Shown: piece by piece, positions 42,156-55,500 of the stretch
Numbering within the stretch: position 1 is the first letter of the stretch
Layout of the letters: each line of letters opens with the position of its first letter
Source: Limnephilus marmoratus
Taxonomy: Eukaryota; Arthropoda; Insecta; Trichoptera; Limnephilidae
Assembly: GCA_917880885.1 (NCBI GenBank)
Contig: OU862917.1
Location: 52,064,727 to 52,128,726 of the forward strand
Direction: 5' to 3'
Length of the DNA: 64,000 nt
The notes under the pieces: model-generated
Database searches by the model: none
Seen by the model: only the letters and a program-made list of their open reading frames with translations
Told to the model about the DNA's origin: nothing
Program-made: the position numbers and the translations under genes

Positions 42156-42533
42156 TACGCCAAAAGTGAGTAAAATTTATAAAAAATAATTACTTAAGTT
42201 AGTTATTGATATGGCAACACTTAATTTTATGTGGCTGTTTCTATGACTTTAAACTGTCATAATACTTCCAATATGTCGATTTTAATGTATGCGTATAGAA
42301 AATTTTAAAGTCGTGTAACTTTGTTAATATTGCTTTCCGAAAAAAAATTCTTTCGGATTCGGATTCTCCAGCCAATAGTTAGTATAAAAAAAAAAAGTTT
42401 TATTATTTTGGAAGACCTTCCGTAAACCGAAATTAAGCCGTGGTCTTTTCAAGATGTTTATTAAAAATCCATTCTTTAAGGCCCTTCCTTAAACATCCGG
42501 TGAAAAACCACCATTTAGAAGGGACACATTGCT

Positions 42534-42660
42534 TGAAATGGCAATAGTTGTGTTAGGTGACCAGGTGTGAATAGCCAGTCATTTCCCAGCCTTCACATTT
42601 CCCATATTCTTTCCTTCCCCATTCAGTTCAGCCTCACAACATACCCTGATTGAGGGTGCT
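42534..42660 (+). mobile_element. SINE body fragment
   Basis: Reverse of the body block seen at 2040-2160, including CTGAATAGCCAG-like and 'cagcctcacaacataccc' words. No tRNA-like head kept. Confidence 0.35.
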
Positions 42661-42751
42661 ATAGTACCACTTATTTAAAATTGATCACATTTAAAAGACC
42701 GGTTAAATCCCTGGTTAAAGTATTAGAGGAATAATAAAATCCATATCTTAC

Positions 42752-42860
42752 ATTCAACGTATGGTTTGAAGGGCAGAACCAGCGCTACGATAAGGAGTCC
42801 ATCGCCGTTGAGAGCCTCGTCGAGGCCGTTGAGCAGCACGGTCTGTGGCTCAGAGCAGCA
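42752..42860 (-). CDS. Mettl9: METTL9, penultimate coding exon
   Basis: The minus-strand frame reads CCSEPQTVLLNGLDEALNGD and then GLLIVALVLPFKPYVE, matching the METTL9 strand that ends ALVLPFxPYVE. Donor GTAAGA starts at 42751. One base is left over, which pairs exactly with the two bases of the last exon to give Tyr. The 5' edge is uncertain: homology seems to reach about 42860, but the sequence upstream is not a good acceptor (a weaker AG ends at 42843). The other exons, with the SAM-binding motifs, were not found in this window. Confidence 0.7.
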
Positions 42861-42864
42861 TCTT

Positions 42865-43560
42865 ACTTTTTGTGCATTTTACTTACAAATCGAGCAAACT
42901 TTGTTTGGCTAAACTTGTCGGAAAACAAATTGCAAATTATCGAAATGACAGATCAATCATTGAAAGACGTCAGTGCGTCAGTCCATAGATTTGGTCCACA
43001 AATTAGATGACAGGAGGACCGCTAAACACCGTGCTGCCATCTCGTGGATTATTTGGGATTACTCAGAAAACGGCCCATTACCAAGCAGCAACCGACCAGT
43101 AGGTAGGGGGCTGAGTACCTACCAGCATAGAGCCCACAGTATTATTGGTAATCTATGATAAAACCTTTTCTATGGTTACGCCTGGCATCTGTCAAATTGT
43201 CAATGTCAAATAATGCAGTCGAGTGTACTCGTTGCGTTTTCCTTTTGTCGTATGTTCGTGGAATATAATTCAGATGGAGTGCAATTGTAAATAAGGACTT
43301 CCATTTTTTGATAAAATAAAGTAAAATTTATTTGTCAATCAGCGCAAAAATCATTTCGAACGCCAGACTCTAGTCTGCCATTTTGTGTTTTCACAATAAA
43401 GGATAAAAATAGTAACATTGGTCTTTACGCAATTGTTCTTGGTTCATTATTGATCAGAATGACGGCTGGGATGTGTTTACAGCATGCCTTGCTGCAAAGA
43501 TGTGTAATTTAATTAAGAGATGTTAGTACATTTCTTGTAATATCTGATATTTCTGCAAAC
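42865..43560. other. Intergenic region between METTL9 and the coiled-coil gene
   Basis: Includes a fragment near 43095-43150 (ACCAGTAGGTAGGGGGCTGA and 'catagagcccacagtatt') that recurs in reverse at 27655-27715. The 5' UTR and promoter of the gene starting at 43561 probably lie in 43250-43560, but no core promoter element is clear. Confidence 0.4.
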
Positions 43561-43587
43561 ATGGCTCAGCCAGCATCTCCTCTGAAG
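43561..43587 (+). CDS. Coiled-coil gene, first coding exon
   Basis: ATG then AQPASPLK, then donor GTAAGA at 43588. Nine codons, phase 0. The context CAAACATGGCT suits a start. If intron 1 is not spliced here, the frame would read a hydrophobic AT-rich stretch to 43743, which I take to be intron. Placement rests on the donor and on phase agreement with exon 2. Confidence 0.5.
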
Positions 43588-46500
43588 GTAAGACACATTT
43601 TGTTTACATTATTGTATATAACTTTTACTATTATGCTAATAATAATACTCACGCCTCTTATCGGTACAGTATCAATCTTTTGTTGGACAATAACTCTTGC
43701 TGATTTAATATTTTTAACTCTGAAATTGAGACGCTTAGTTTAGTTTTAGTCCACCATCTCTACTTGTAATTTGTGTTATTCTTGATATGATATTCATATT
43801 CTAAATGATTTATCTATCTTTATGGAGAATTCTTTCATCCAGAATTATAAATTTCTTTGAATATTATATTTTTATTATGAAAATGTATCTAAAATGGCTA
43901 ATGATCTGCATCATCTTAAATTGGTAGCCAAAATGAACTGCATTAGAATCTATCAGTTTTTCAGAGTTCTCTCTTGGAAATTATGAACTATATTAAAACT
44001 GCATCTTGTGGAGTCATTTTTTTAATGTGAATACCGCACAAAGTCCCAATTGCTCCCAACTGTCTGGAGGCTCAAGGTAGTGAGAAGGGGAATTAGACAG
44101 GGATGTGGAAGATGAGGGAGTATCTGGGGGTGAAATGCAGATCCTGCCAATGTCTGGAAATTTAATAAAAAGGCACTTTCTAGATGAGAAAAATGTGGAG
44201 AAGCTGAATAAAAAAAAATTAAGGCGCGCTCGGCAAAATTGAGGGAGATACAGCCGTTCAAAGTATTGAGAAAATGTAACTATGACAGCCTGGCGACCAT
44301 TACGTATTGCGTCACTGTTATGTTGGTATTCCTGATACAAACAAGAGGTAGATACAAACCCTGCTTTGCTAAACAAACCATTCAAAACCAGGGATGTTTT
44401 TTAAAGTAAAGATAACATACACAATCCCGCTAGACTAACCATTCAAATACGTAGACTATTTTTTAAAGTAAAGATAACATACACAAGCCCGCTAGAAAAA
44501 TTTCATAATTACGTGTCCATACGCGTCTCGTCATGTATCCCACGAAGTCAGCTACAATCGTATCTAGCTGTTGTTTGTATCAGGTCAGGGATACCAACAT
44601 ATCAGTGACAAAATGGCGGGCGGGTTGTCGCAGTAGTATGCTTTGCGGCGAAAAACAGTTCAAAAATCGTTGAATAAAAAAAATTTTTAAGTTCAAAAAT
44701 TTTTTCTATTGCTTTGCCGCACTTTTTTTCACCTTCCAAATTAAAGTGCCCATCTTAAAACGCGGTAAAAACATGGTTTTTGGCAAAAAACCAACATTGG
44801 CAGGATCTGCATTCCTCCCGTATCTGGCTATTCAGATCTGGTCACCAAACATAGCTAAATCCATTTATAGCAATGCTTAATTTCTGAATAATGGTCTTAC
44901 ACCAGGACAATACTGAGAGTATCTTAATCCAAAAGTGCCTGAAATAACACAAATAATTCAAATAAAATTTACTTGTGCATGCTGAAATTTGAACCAGCAA
45001 TCTCAGGATTACTAGTCGAGAGCCAAGTTGGCTGTCATTGTTAGTCATAGACAGATTTAATTCACAAGCACATTACTGAAGAATGTCCATTTTATCAGTT
45101 GGTGGTTTGTCCTTTGTCCTTCAGGAGCATGCAGAGGATGGGGAGAGCCCGGAGGTGGAGGTGCTCCGTCTGCGGCGAGAGGCGGTGGAGCAGGAGGGGC
45201 GGCTAGAGGCGCTGCGGGGGGAATTGGGGCGCTCCACGGCCCGTGCCACGGATCTGGACCGCCAGCTCATCACTTGGAGGGAGAAGTATGACAGGTATGA
45301 CTTCATCGATGATTTATTCTTGCGCTCCCAGTTAATGAGATATCTAGAGCAGTGTAGTGAGTGCTGAAATTATTGGTTCTTCCTTATCCCTTTGTGTTTG
45401 AAAAGATCCTGATAGAAAATAAATGTTTTTGGGAATGGAACTGATGTCGATCGATGTGAGTGAGCTGCTTGTATAGGGCACTTGTTTCAACCAATAAGTC
45501 GCTCAGCCTTTTGGAATCGTAACTAAGAGCTTTACTAGTGTGACCCATCACAATAGGGAATTTTTTTGCCAGTTGCACAGGGTTATAGATATCATACTTG
45601 TTATGGATTAATCCTATCGTTATCCTTATTCATACACACACCTGTCCCTACCTACACCAGTGAAGTCACAAGTTCAGTGCCCTGACAGTCTTCAATGTGA
45701 CAGCCATGTTCTATGATCAGTTTCTATTGCTTGATTGACTGCTTTGATAAAAATATGAGTTCCGTGACAAACTTCAAAGTGACAACTGGTGTTCATCGGT
45801 GCAAAGTGGAAGGTGACACCCAAAGATATTGGAATACAAGTGATACCATTATCCTGCTGCTATGAGTTTTATGCTATCCATGTTTCCTTCCTTCCAGAGA
45901 ATTTCTAACAATACTATCTATGCTGCCTGGCTTTGTTTCATTGGTCTGGTGAGGTGTTACTGTTAACAATTTTTACAAGCGCAAATCATGCACATTATCT
46001 TGGAAACTAGACTTCAGCATTGCATTCCAATTATTATCCTAAGTTCTTACGCTGAATATTTTAAACCCAAAACTACAAATTCATTGAATTTGTTTTTTTG
46101 GCAAGTTCAGATTACAAGAAATCTTGCTATAGATGCTGATAAAGTAATCCTTTTGGGTTTTAGATTTAAGATACTGATGCTCCAAATCTTAAAAGCAGCA
46201 ATGACTAACACCACTTATCTAGTGAAATACCCACATCTTGTAAAATTAATGAAAAATAAAATCTCAGAGATAACCTCATCATTTTATTCAACTGATTGAT
46301 TGTAGCTTTAATTCATATCTATGATAAATACATAGTGGGGTATTTTCATAAACTATGAATATTGTTAAAAATGTGTGGAAGATTTATAGTTTGTTTTCTA
46401 AAGTTTTAATAATTTCATTCATAATTATTGATTTGTAGTTCCAATTGGCTACAACTTGATTACGACATAGAAACCGCCACTGTCTAGTAAGACGGCTGTC

Positions 46501-49500
46501 ACTAACGTTGCCTGGCGTGATGTCAACGCCACTGAATTCACGAATAAAAACAAATGTGTCATTTTGGTGGCAAATCGAAAATGGCACATTTTAAATCATT
46601 ATATAAATTTTAATCATCAATATAAAAATACAATAAAAGTATGTACTATGTTTATAAAGAGACCTTTCACCATTTTAAGATCCTCGGGTGTAGGATGGTT
46701 CATATTAATCTTGCTCAAAAATACATTCATTTAAGGATACTAATTTTGAACAATGACTAAAGCCATAGCATTCCAGATACAGAACGGCTGTGGTAATGCG
46801 AAATTTCTGCCCTCATGGTTAAGTGTTCAGAATATTTTTCAATATCACGAAGTTGTATGAATTATTAAATAATATTTTCTCATCCCATTCGTTCAAAAAT
46901 TTTTTTATTTTAACCCTATGAGGAGTATCGCCGCACGTTTGCGGCGGCACTCAGACGATGCAAATAGAGTATCGCCGCATACGTGCGGCCGTACGAGTTT
47001 ATTCAGTTTTTTCTATGCCATGTTTGTAATTTTGATAAAATTATGATATACAGATAATACAAATATCTTTACGTATTCTTTCAACGAAGGAGGTAGGGAT
47101 CGCGAGAAGGGTGACGAGAGGGTGGGAGGGAAGGGAAGGGGATGCAGGAGGTGAAGGGAACGCAGTTGGGAAACGGGACGCATGGGAATGGACACACAGG
47201 GAGAAACAATTTATTTCTTCGAATGGCATTGCAATGCATGCCAGGTACCAATAGCATTATATAAATATTGTTCCGTAAATATTTCTACATATTGTAACAA
47301 AGAAGTAAAGACACACAATTTATGTGTGTTGGATGCAATGTTCCATAATGCTCTTATCCGTGTTATACCACACCACACCACACGAAAAGAAGTTTTAGCT
47401 AGTAATAGTTTGACAAAATAAATACGAAATCGAAATCTAAATTATTCGCATGTTGAGAACCACTGAATTTATACTTTATTTTTATTTTTGTATTATCTTT
47501 TTATAACTGTACATTTCTTTTTATATAACCAAAAAAAAAATCTAAACTTTCTCTTTGTAAAATGTTGAGGGCCACTGAATTTGTCTAACTTATGTCCTTA
47601 CTTACATATATTTTGTTTTTAGTATTATCTTTTTATTATTGTCCATTTCTTTTTTTTATAAATAAAAGTAATAATTTTTGAAAACACTAGTTGTAAAATG
47701 TTGGGAACCAATTCATATAAATAAATAAAATTCTAAACTTTTTATTTGTAACATATTGAGAACCACTGAATTTGTCCAACTAAATTTACAATACAATAGT
47801 AAAAGGTTATACAGTATATATATAGTTAGAGCTGTATATAGAGCTCCGAAATTAACATGTGCAATAAAAAAAGGTAAGAAGATAATTAATTAAATCGATT
47901 ACAAAATTTAAAAAAACTTGAAAAATAACTCACTCCCACGATGTAGATGACAAAAAAATAACTCACTAATCATAGGGTTAATCAGGTATAAATTTTTGTA
48001 GTTTTCCATCACATTAGTAAAATTTACTTTTATATTTAACTTAAAAGAGTAAAACCTCAAATTGTAATATATGATATTAGCGAAACTCATTTCGAAAATC
48101 AGAAAAAGATGCTGCTATTATCTTCACTAATTAAACATTAGTTTTTTTTTACATTACTGATTAATTAATTACTTGGGGTGACCTATGGCAGAGGTGTTGG
48201 TTATCCAATAAATGGTTCGCGGGGCGGCGGTACCCATACCCGCCTCCCAAATTAATAACTTATTTGGTTTGTCATTGCGAAGGAATACCACAAACAAGTT
48301 TTGCCATGATGATAATTAACGAAAAAATATTACTTCGCAAACTTCCTATCGTTTTGGTCAAAATGTTGCCGTTTGGACAAGATTTGAAAACAAGTGCACT
48401 GCTGCCCGCTATCGTTCAGCCAATGATATGCCTCGAGCGGATACTGACACACTTACGGTTCGGTTTCAGACACGTCTTCTGTAAAATTAGTAAAGGATCT
48501 TATAATGGTGAAACTACTCTGCAAGTCTAATTCTGATTAGTACACTTTTTAGAAAAGTGTGATCCGCCATGTTACAGAGTACAGCCTTTGTACAACTTGT
48601 ATCAAAAACACCCTTTAACGGTCGTCAAGTGTTTTTTTTTATAAGTAAGGCTGTTTATGTGTTTATGAATATCTGCTCCGCAATCTTTTAGTGCCGGCTG
48701 TTTTATCTATCTTTTTTTATGCTTGTATTTTTAGCTTACAATATCTTACCTTTTATTATTTGCATTCCATTTCACAGCTCTAAGAACAAATAATGCATCA
48801 TAAACATGTTGAAGGAGTTTATTTTTGTAACAGTAAATATTTACTTTATGAATCTTGAAGATAAGCAGTTTTAACCCCTCAGGCTAATTTGTTCGCTTTT
48901 TAGAACAACTCGTGTAGGTTTCATAGAAATTCTTTTGTAATTGTGAGAAATGTGATCTAAACGTTGTTAGAAAGATAAAACACGACCCTTTATATTCAAA
49001 TTTAAAAGTTAACCACAAGATGATTAAAATGTATACCTTTGTGAAACAAAGTTTCCGACCACAATTTGAAAAAATTTATGAAACTTTGGGATTTTTTTTA
49101 TTAATTCTTTTTACATGAATCGATAAAAAAGTGAGATGATGATTACATTTATAATAAAACTGGCTGACCCGGCCACGCGTTGCTGTGGCTAACGAAACGC
49201 AACGCCATCTACTGGTTGATTACCCAACCTTTATAACCAACGTCATCTGTTGATTTGCATACAAATCAAATCCACACTGCCCGCTTTGCCAGCCCGCTCC
49301 CTTTATATATTATGTATCTCAACCAATTTATACAAAACCTTGACAAATTATGTACCTCAACCTTCCTCATAAATCACTCTATCTATGGGTGAAAACCGCA
49401 TGAAAATCCGTTCATTAGTTTTTGAGTTTATCGCGAACAGACAGACAGATGCGTCGGAGGACTTTAATCTATAATATGTAGAGAAATGTGTGTGTGTGTG

Positions 49501-52500
49501 TGTGTGTGTGGTTTTTTGTTACCAGTAATTTTACTTCGAAAAAACGTGAAATGAGACATTTTAAAAAATTTTATGTTTGCACCCAAAATTTTTATATTAA
49601 AAAAATTACATGTTTATTTCTAAAAATAAAATTTTTACGCATATTTCATCACCTTTCAAAAACAGTTTTTAGTTTTCGGATGCATTCAGAAATTTTCCAT
49701 TTATTAGAATTTTATTGCCAAGCGAAAATATTTTGACCTTCTGACAGAATATGCCTGAGGCCTGAGGGGTTGACAGAACGCCAGAAACTAGTTTGCTCAG
49801 TAAACTACGATAACAATGTGATTGTGTTTTTCTAATCTGGTTTATTCCAGCCTTGTTTCTTATTGTGTCAAATGAAACAGATCAAATAATGCTTCTGTTG
49901 ACTATACCGCGCTGTTACACCTTCACAGCCCGACAATTCTACAAATATATTGGAGTTAAATGGTTTAACGAATTACCCATGTAATTAAGATTGGAAACAA
50001 ATTGCAAAAAATTCAAAAATTCAATAAAAACTCTTTTTATATAACTTATCAACATAACAACTCAATTATAAAATTAGATAACCTTTTTCTCATGAATGGT
50101 GCACCTGGGGGTCGGAGAAGAGTTGGAAGACCAAAGCTTCGATGGCTGGATGGAGTGGTGAAGGATGCAAGCACCATCGGCATCCGAAACTGGCGCAACG
50201 CAGCACAACACCGACAGTCATGGAGGCAGGCTCTGCTGGAGGCCAAGACCCGACCTGGGTTGTAGAGCCACAGATGATGATGATGAACCTTTTTCTCTCA
50301 TTATTTTTTCCTTTTTTTATCTCCTCTTCAGTCTGTTGTATTTCTTGAATAAAAAATGTAAATGAAATTTTGGTCTCAGGTGATATTTTTGATTTTTTTT
50401 TTATTCATTTTTTCTACAAAAACATTAAAAAATGATAGGTGTTGGACAGTTGGAGGCGGGGTGAGGGGTTGGTCGGTTACTCGACTGAGTGACCAATGAC
50501 AACAAGTAGAAGAAATTTTTTTTTTTTGAATTAGAAGAAAAAAATTTTAAAAAAAAAATGTCGTCAAAAAAGTCACCAGAGATCAAAATTTCATTTACAT
50601 TTTTTACTCCGAATATGCTCAGGAATCGCTGGTTAAAATCCCTCGGGTACGTCCGGTTACACCATGTATATGTATATATAAAAAATATATATAAATATGA
50701 TTTTTTCTTATTTACTGTTAGGGAACATACCCATACTACGTGACCTGTTCAAGGGGGAGGGGGTCATAAAAATACCACGCTTGGTCACAACGGGGTGCGG
50801 CTTAGGTTTTTATCACGTAGTCAATCTAGAAATCTCGCGTTTTTCTTCGAGCTACGAGGGGAGGTTTTTCAGTTCGCGGAATGGGAAGGTAAGTGATTAA
50901 TGGGGGTACTGCTGAATTAGGTACTAATTGAACAACTCATTTTTAGGATAAACACCGGGTTTTATCGTAATTAGGTCATTAGTCTTTGAGCTATCGTCGA
51001 CCAAACACTTCAATCGGGAAGAAATTGTGAAATGTGGAGAAAATTGAGTTCCCCCCTGGTATAAAGTTCCTTTAAGTTAATTTAAAGATCGGAAAAATGT
51101 ATTAGGGTAGTAGGTGAATATGTTGAAAAGGAAAAATAATTTTGGTTTTTATTTCCACTCCTTACCCAATCCGCAAACTGAAAAACCCACCCTCGTACAT
51201 TCAAATAAGTGAAAAAGTTCAGGGAACGTGTTTGTTGAAGATGATTGAGATGAAAAATGTTTATAAAAATAACAAGATTTTCGTTTCCATAAATTACGTT
51301 CCGGTTTCAATATATTTTGACATAAGTTTTATCTTGATAATATTTTTTCCACTTGTAATGCGTGCACTCTTGCTGTCACGCAGCAAGCGCCGTATTAATA
51401 AAGACAAATATAAGCCAAATAATGCATTTTTTATTTTTTGTTAGCAAAAAATGATTAGAAACCATATTTATGAAATACTACGTGAAAACTGTAGGGGGGG
51501 GGTCTTGGAATATACTACACGTGGTCACCGGGGGGGGGGGGGGGGGGGGTAAAAAATTGCAAAAAGTGTGTCACGTAGTATGGGTACGTTCCCTTAATTA
51601 TCTATTTTTTGTTTTATATATAAAAAATATTATTTTTCCTTTGCTAAATTGTGGAAAACTTATCCGCATTTGTAACTCGAGCTTTGCTCTTAAAAAGGGT
51701 GTAAAACGTATTATTTAATGTATTTTAATAGAAAAACTTTATTAAAAAAAAAAATTATGTTTTGCTTTTTGCTAACCTGTATAGCCCAATGGTGCCTCAG
51801 CATATACCTACAAGCATGTGGTGCATAATGAATAAGGGGTCGTCCATTAATCACGTGATGTTTTTTAGCAACTTTTTAACCTCCCCCCCCCCCCCCGTGG
51901 TGATATGTGGTGAGGTTTTAGACTAACCCCCCCCCCCCCCCCCCCCGTAATCACGTGTATTTTTTAAGTATTTTGAAATTTTCGGAATATTATCACGAAA
52001 AATAAATATACGTGATATCTCATTATACCCCCCCCCCCCTGGTGATATTTTGTGATTTTATATAGAATAGAATAGTTCGAAGGGTAACAATTTATAAGTA
52101 ATAAGTGTTTCAGGCTAATAATAATTATTACTTACAATAATTGTTACCCTTTGGTGTTATGCATAAAAATCTTGTCTTAAACATTAGTTTATCAATTAAA
52201 AAATAATAATTGAATTTTACTTTTGAAATTTGATGAATTGTTCAAAATCAATGAAACAACCTGTTTTAAATCCGTTTAAGATGGAATAACCAGACACAAC
52301 CGGAAATATGTCACTTTTAAATAAAATTCTAGACTTATTGACCTTTTTCCACAAAAAAGTATAAATCGATTCGAACAACTGGACTTTTATCTAGTAAAGG
52401 TGTGTTTTAAATTTTGAGAAAAAATGTTTATTTTTAGTATAATAAGGTTACACCGTAGGTCGTTGGCAGATTTGTTGTGGTTGGCAAATTTGTAATTTTC

Positions 52501-55500
52501 AAACAAAATTTTGTATTATACAACACACATTTCAAATCACATAATCATATAATAAATAAATCAGTATAATAAATCAATAATTTATACAGGAAAGCTACTT
52601 TTCAGAATTTTAATTTTAGTTTTAGAGAGAACTCTGTTGTCTTAAGAGGGCATTACCAGAGAAAACCGGAAATACGTCATTTTCAAAAAAGATTTTAGAC
52701 GTATTGACTCTTTTCCACAAAAATTTATAAATGCATTTCGAAAGATTGTTCTTTTATCTAGCATTCGTATGTAATAAATTTTGAGAAATTTTTAAATTTT
52801 TAGTATAATAAGGTTATTCCATAGGTCGTTGGCAGATTTGTTAAATTTTCAAATAATATAATCATGCAGTAAAATAAATCAATACATTATCTAGCAAACG
52901 TATGTTTTAGAATTTTAATTTTAGTTTCAATAAAATCATTAAAAAATATACGTACATGTGTTTCTTGATGAAAATTGGTCCATTTGTGTATTTATTTGCG
53001 CACTTACAAACTAATATATTTCAGATTTTTTTAACATTCTTATTAAATTTAGACATTATTGAAAAATGATAAATACTTATAATCAAAAAATAACTACAAA
53101 AAGTACACCATTTTAATAGTTTTATCATCACGCCTTTCAGCATTTTTGGATGAAGGTATAAATTAAAGCTAATTTGGATTTAAATAAATTCGATATTGAG
53201 TTATAATTTAAAAAAGCTGGTAAGGAGAATAATTAATCTTTCTCATTGTAACCGCCCTGCACGATCGGATGAACAACTTTCGACGAAATGTGGATTTTCA
53301 TCCGCTGGCTGGTTAAACGCTCTTAAACATTATTTTATCAATTAAAAAAATTATAATTTATATTTGGCGAGTTAAAGTATTTCACCAAAAAATGTAGACA
53401 TAATTTGCCTCGATGCCACCTAGTGGGAGATTTAGCACTTACAATGCCTTTCCCATATAAAAATAAAGTTGGTTGTTTGTAGGTGGAAAAATGTAATAAG
53501 CAGTAGGTAATTGTTGAATGAAACACTAGTATACATTGAATTATTTGGCGGGCATGAGATAAGCCGACGTAGCTCAATGGACAGAGCAGTTGACCAGAAA
53601 TGAGAAGGACGCGGGTTCGGGTCCCGTCGGCAGCATGTATCTTTTCTCGGGAGATTTTTTCAATGTAGAAGAGTGTTTCAGGCTAATAATTATTACATAT
53701 AATAATTGTTACCCTTTGTGCTATGCATAAAAATCTTGTCTTAACCCGTCTGCTTGTTTAGGAATAAATACATCCCAAAACACGTAATCGCGTTATACTT
53801 TCATAAGACCAAAAACGTCCCGAGCGACCTTACATTTTAAAAGCTATATATATATCTGTCTTCCTCTCATGCAAACATATGTATTTTTCTTTTAACCAGA
53901 AAGAGAACGAAATAATGCTTCTTATTGTCTTTAAAATATGAAAGCTATCTTGCATAGATATTTTACAATCTCGATCCAAAGTGACGGTTTCAGAATTTTC
54001 GCCCGAAACTGATGCTTCCGGATTGTGAGGTACGAATATATTGAACCAAGCAGACGTGTTAAACCAAAGATATTCAAATACAGAAGAGATATGTTATGGT
54101 GTCTGCGCAACTGTCGCCGGACTACGCGCTAATTAGCGTAGTTTTCATACAAAAAGAATTTGTTCATTTCGTTGATTTTTGAAAATGGGCATTAATATTG
54201 GTTAACAATATATTTTGAATAAGGAAAGAATTCGTTCATTTAGTTTAACGTTCGTTTGGTTTATTCGTTAATTATTTGTTCTTTTAGTTTATTTGTTAAT
54301 TGGTAAACAATATCGGCGACACCCGGAAGCACAGACCCACATAATAAAAACAGCAGATAGCACATCTACTTATATTTCAATATCTTTGGGTTAAACATTA
54401 GTTTATCAATTAAAAAAATAATAAGGAATAATTAAACAAGAAAGACCATTGACCATCTTCACATGTATACTTTTATACACCCATTCAACCAATATTTATT
54501 TTTATTAGACACTTATACAACGTGTCCGGAAACTCGTAGTACAAGCGGGAAACTGGTGAATCTACATTACGTAGAGAACCCAAAAAACTTATTTTTTTCG
54601 ATCTGAGCATTTCGATTTTAATATTATTTTTTTTCTATTTTTCCATTTTTTCGGCAACTAAAGGGTTAAAAAAAATTCTGAGCCCGGTTTACCCTTCGAT
54701 GCATTTTATAAGACATTACACAGCTGAAATCAACCCTCTAGTGAATTTTTTTTTCAAATTTAACCAAAAAAATTCCAACTTCGGACCCGATTTACTCGAA
54801 AACGAAAGCTCAAATCAAAAAAAGTTAAACCACAAAATCGACTTCAAATATGATGAGGATTCTCCAGTTTCCCGCTTGTACTACGAGTTTCCGGACACCT
54901 TGTATAAAATTTAATTTTTAGTAAATATAGTTTTTATTTGTAAATTGCAGCTTTGTTTGACTAAATTAGAAATTAGCTTTTGCCCAGAATACTAATGGAG
55001 GGAAATAATTATACCAAGTCAGTGGACATCTTCAATTTATCACTAAACAAATACAAAATGAGGCAGGTACTGTATCATTTTTTCTTTTCATAATTACGTA
55101 AAAGCCCAAAGGGAGTTAATAAATCTTAATATACAAAAATGAATGTTTCTTTGTTTGTTCCTTATGCATTCTTAAACCGTTCATCCATTTGTGATGAAAC
55201 TTTGGGGATCTGATGTGCGCATGCCCTCGATGGTTTCTGTCGAGATAGATATTGGGCGAGATCTCCTGTCAGATTTGTGTGATTTTCTAATGCTCTTAAA
55301 TGAATAAATAATCATGCATACTTGCATGAATTCGTGTTTAAAATGACCTAAACTAAAACGTGACAGCTTACAGCTGAAATTCTGACATCGGCCCACAGAA
55401 AAAGTAAATAACAGCCAAAGAAAATAACACAAATCTGACAGGAGATCTTCCCGAGATCTATCTCGATCTCACAAAACATAGAGAATCGCTCGGCTGGCGT

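Larger units (their letters stand above)
40953..42439. mobile_element. TIR element with internal 95-bp minisatellite, in the METTL9 intron
   Basis: An exact 8-bp repeat GTGGTCTT is at 40945-40952 and 42440-42447. TIRs of about 30 bp are GGAATAATTTCGGTTTACGG on the left and GGCTTAATTTCGGTTTACGG (reverse complement) on the right. The left end is duplicated in tandem (46 bp). A longer subterminal block (GGAAAGCAATATTAACAAAG to CACGACTTTAAAATTTT) is also inverted on the right, and on the left it occurs twice. The middle is a tandem array. No transposase frame. Confidence 0.7.

Noticed and set aside
43588..43743. Extension of MAQPASPLK into a 60-residue hydrophobic peptide
   Set aside because: The sequence after codon 9 starts GTAAGA and is AT-rich with no conserved look; it is better read as intron.
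53563..53636. Functional tRNA gene
   Set aside because: The anticodon arm does not pair, although acceptor and T arms do.
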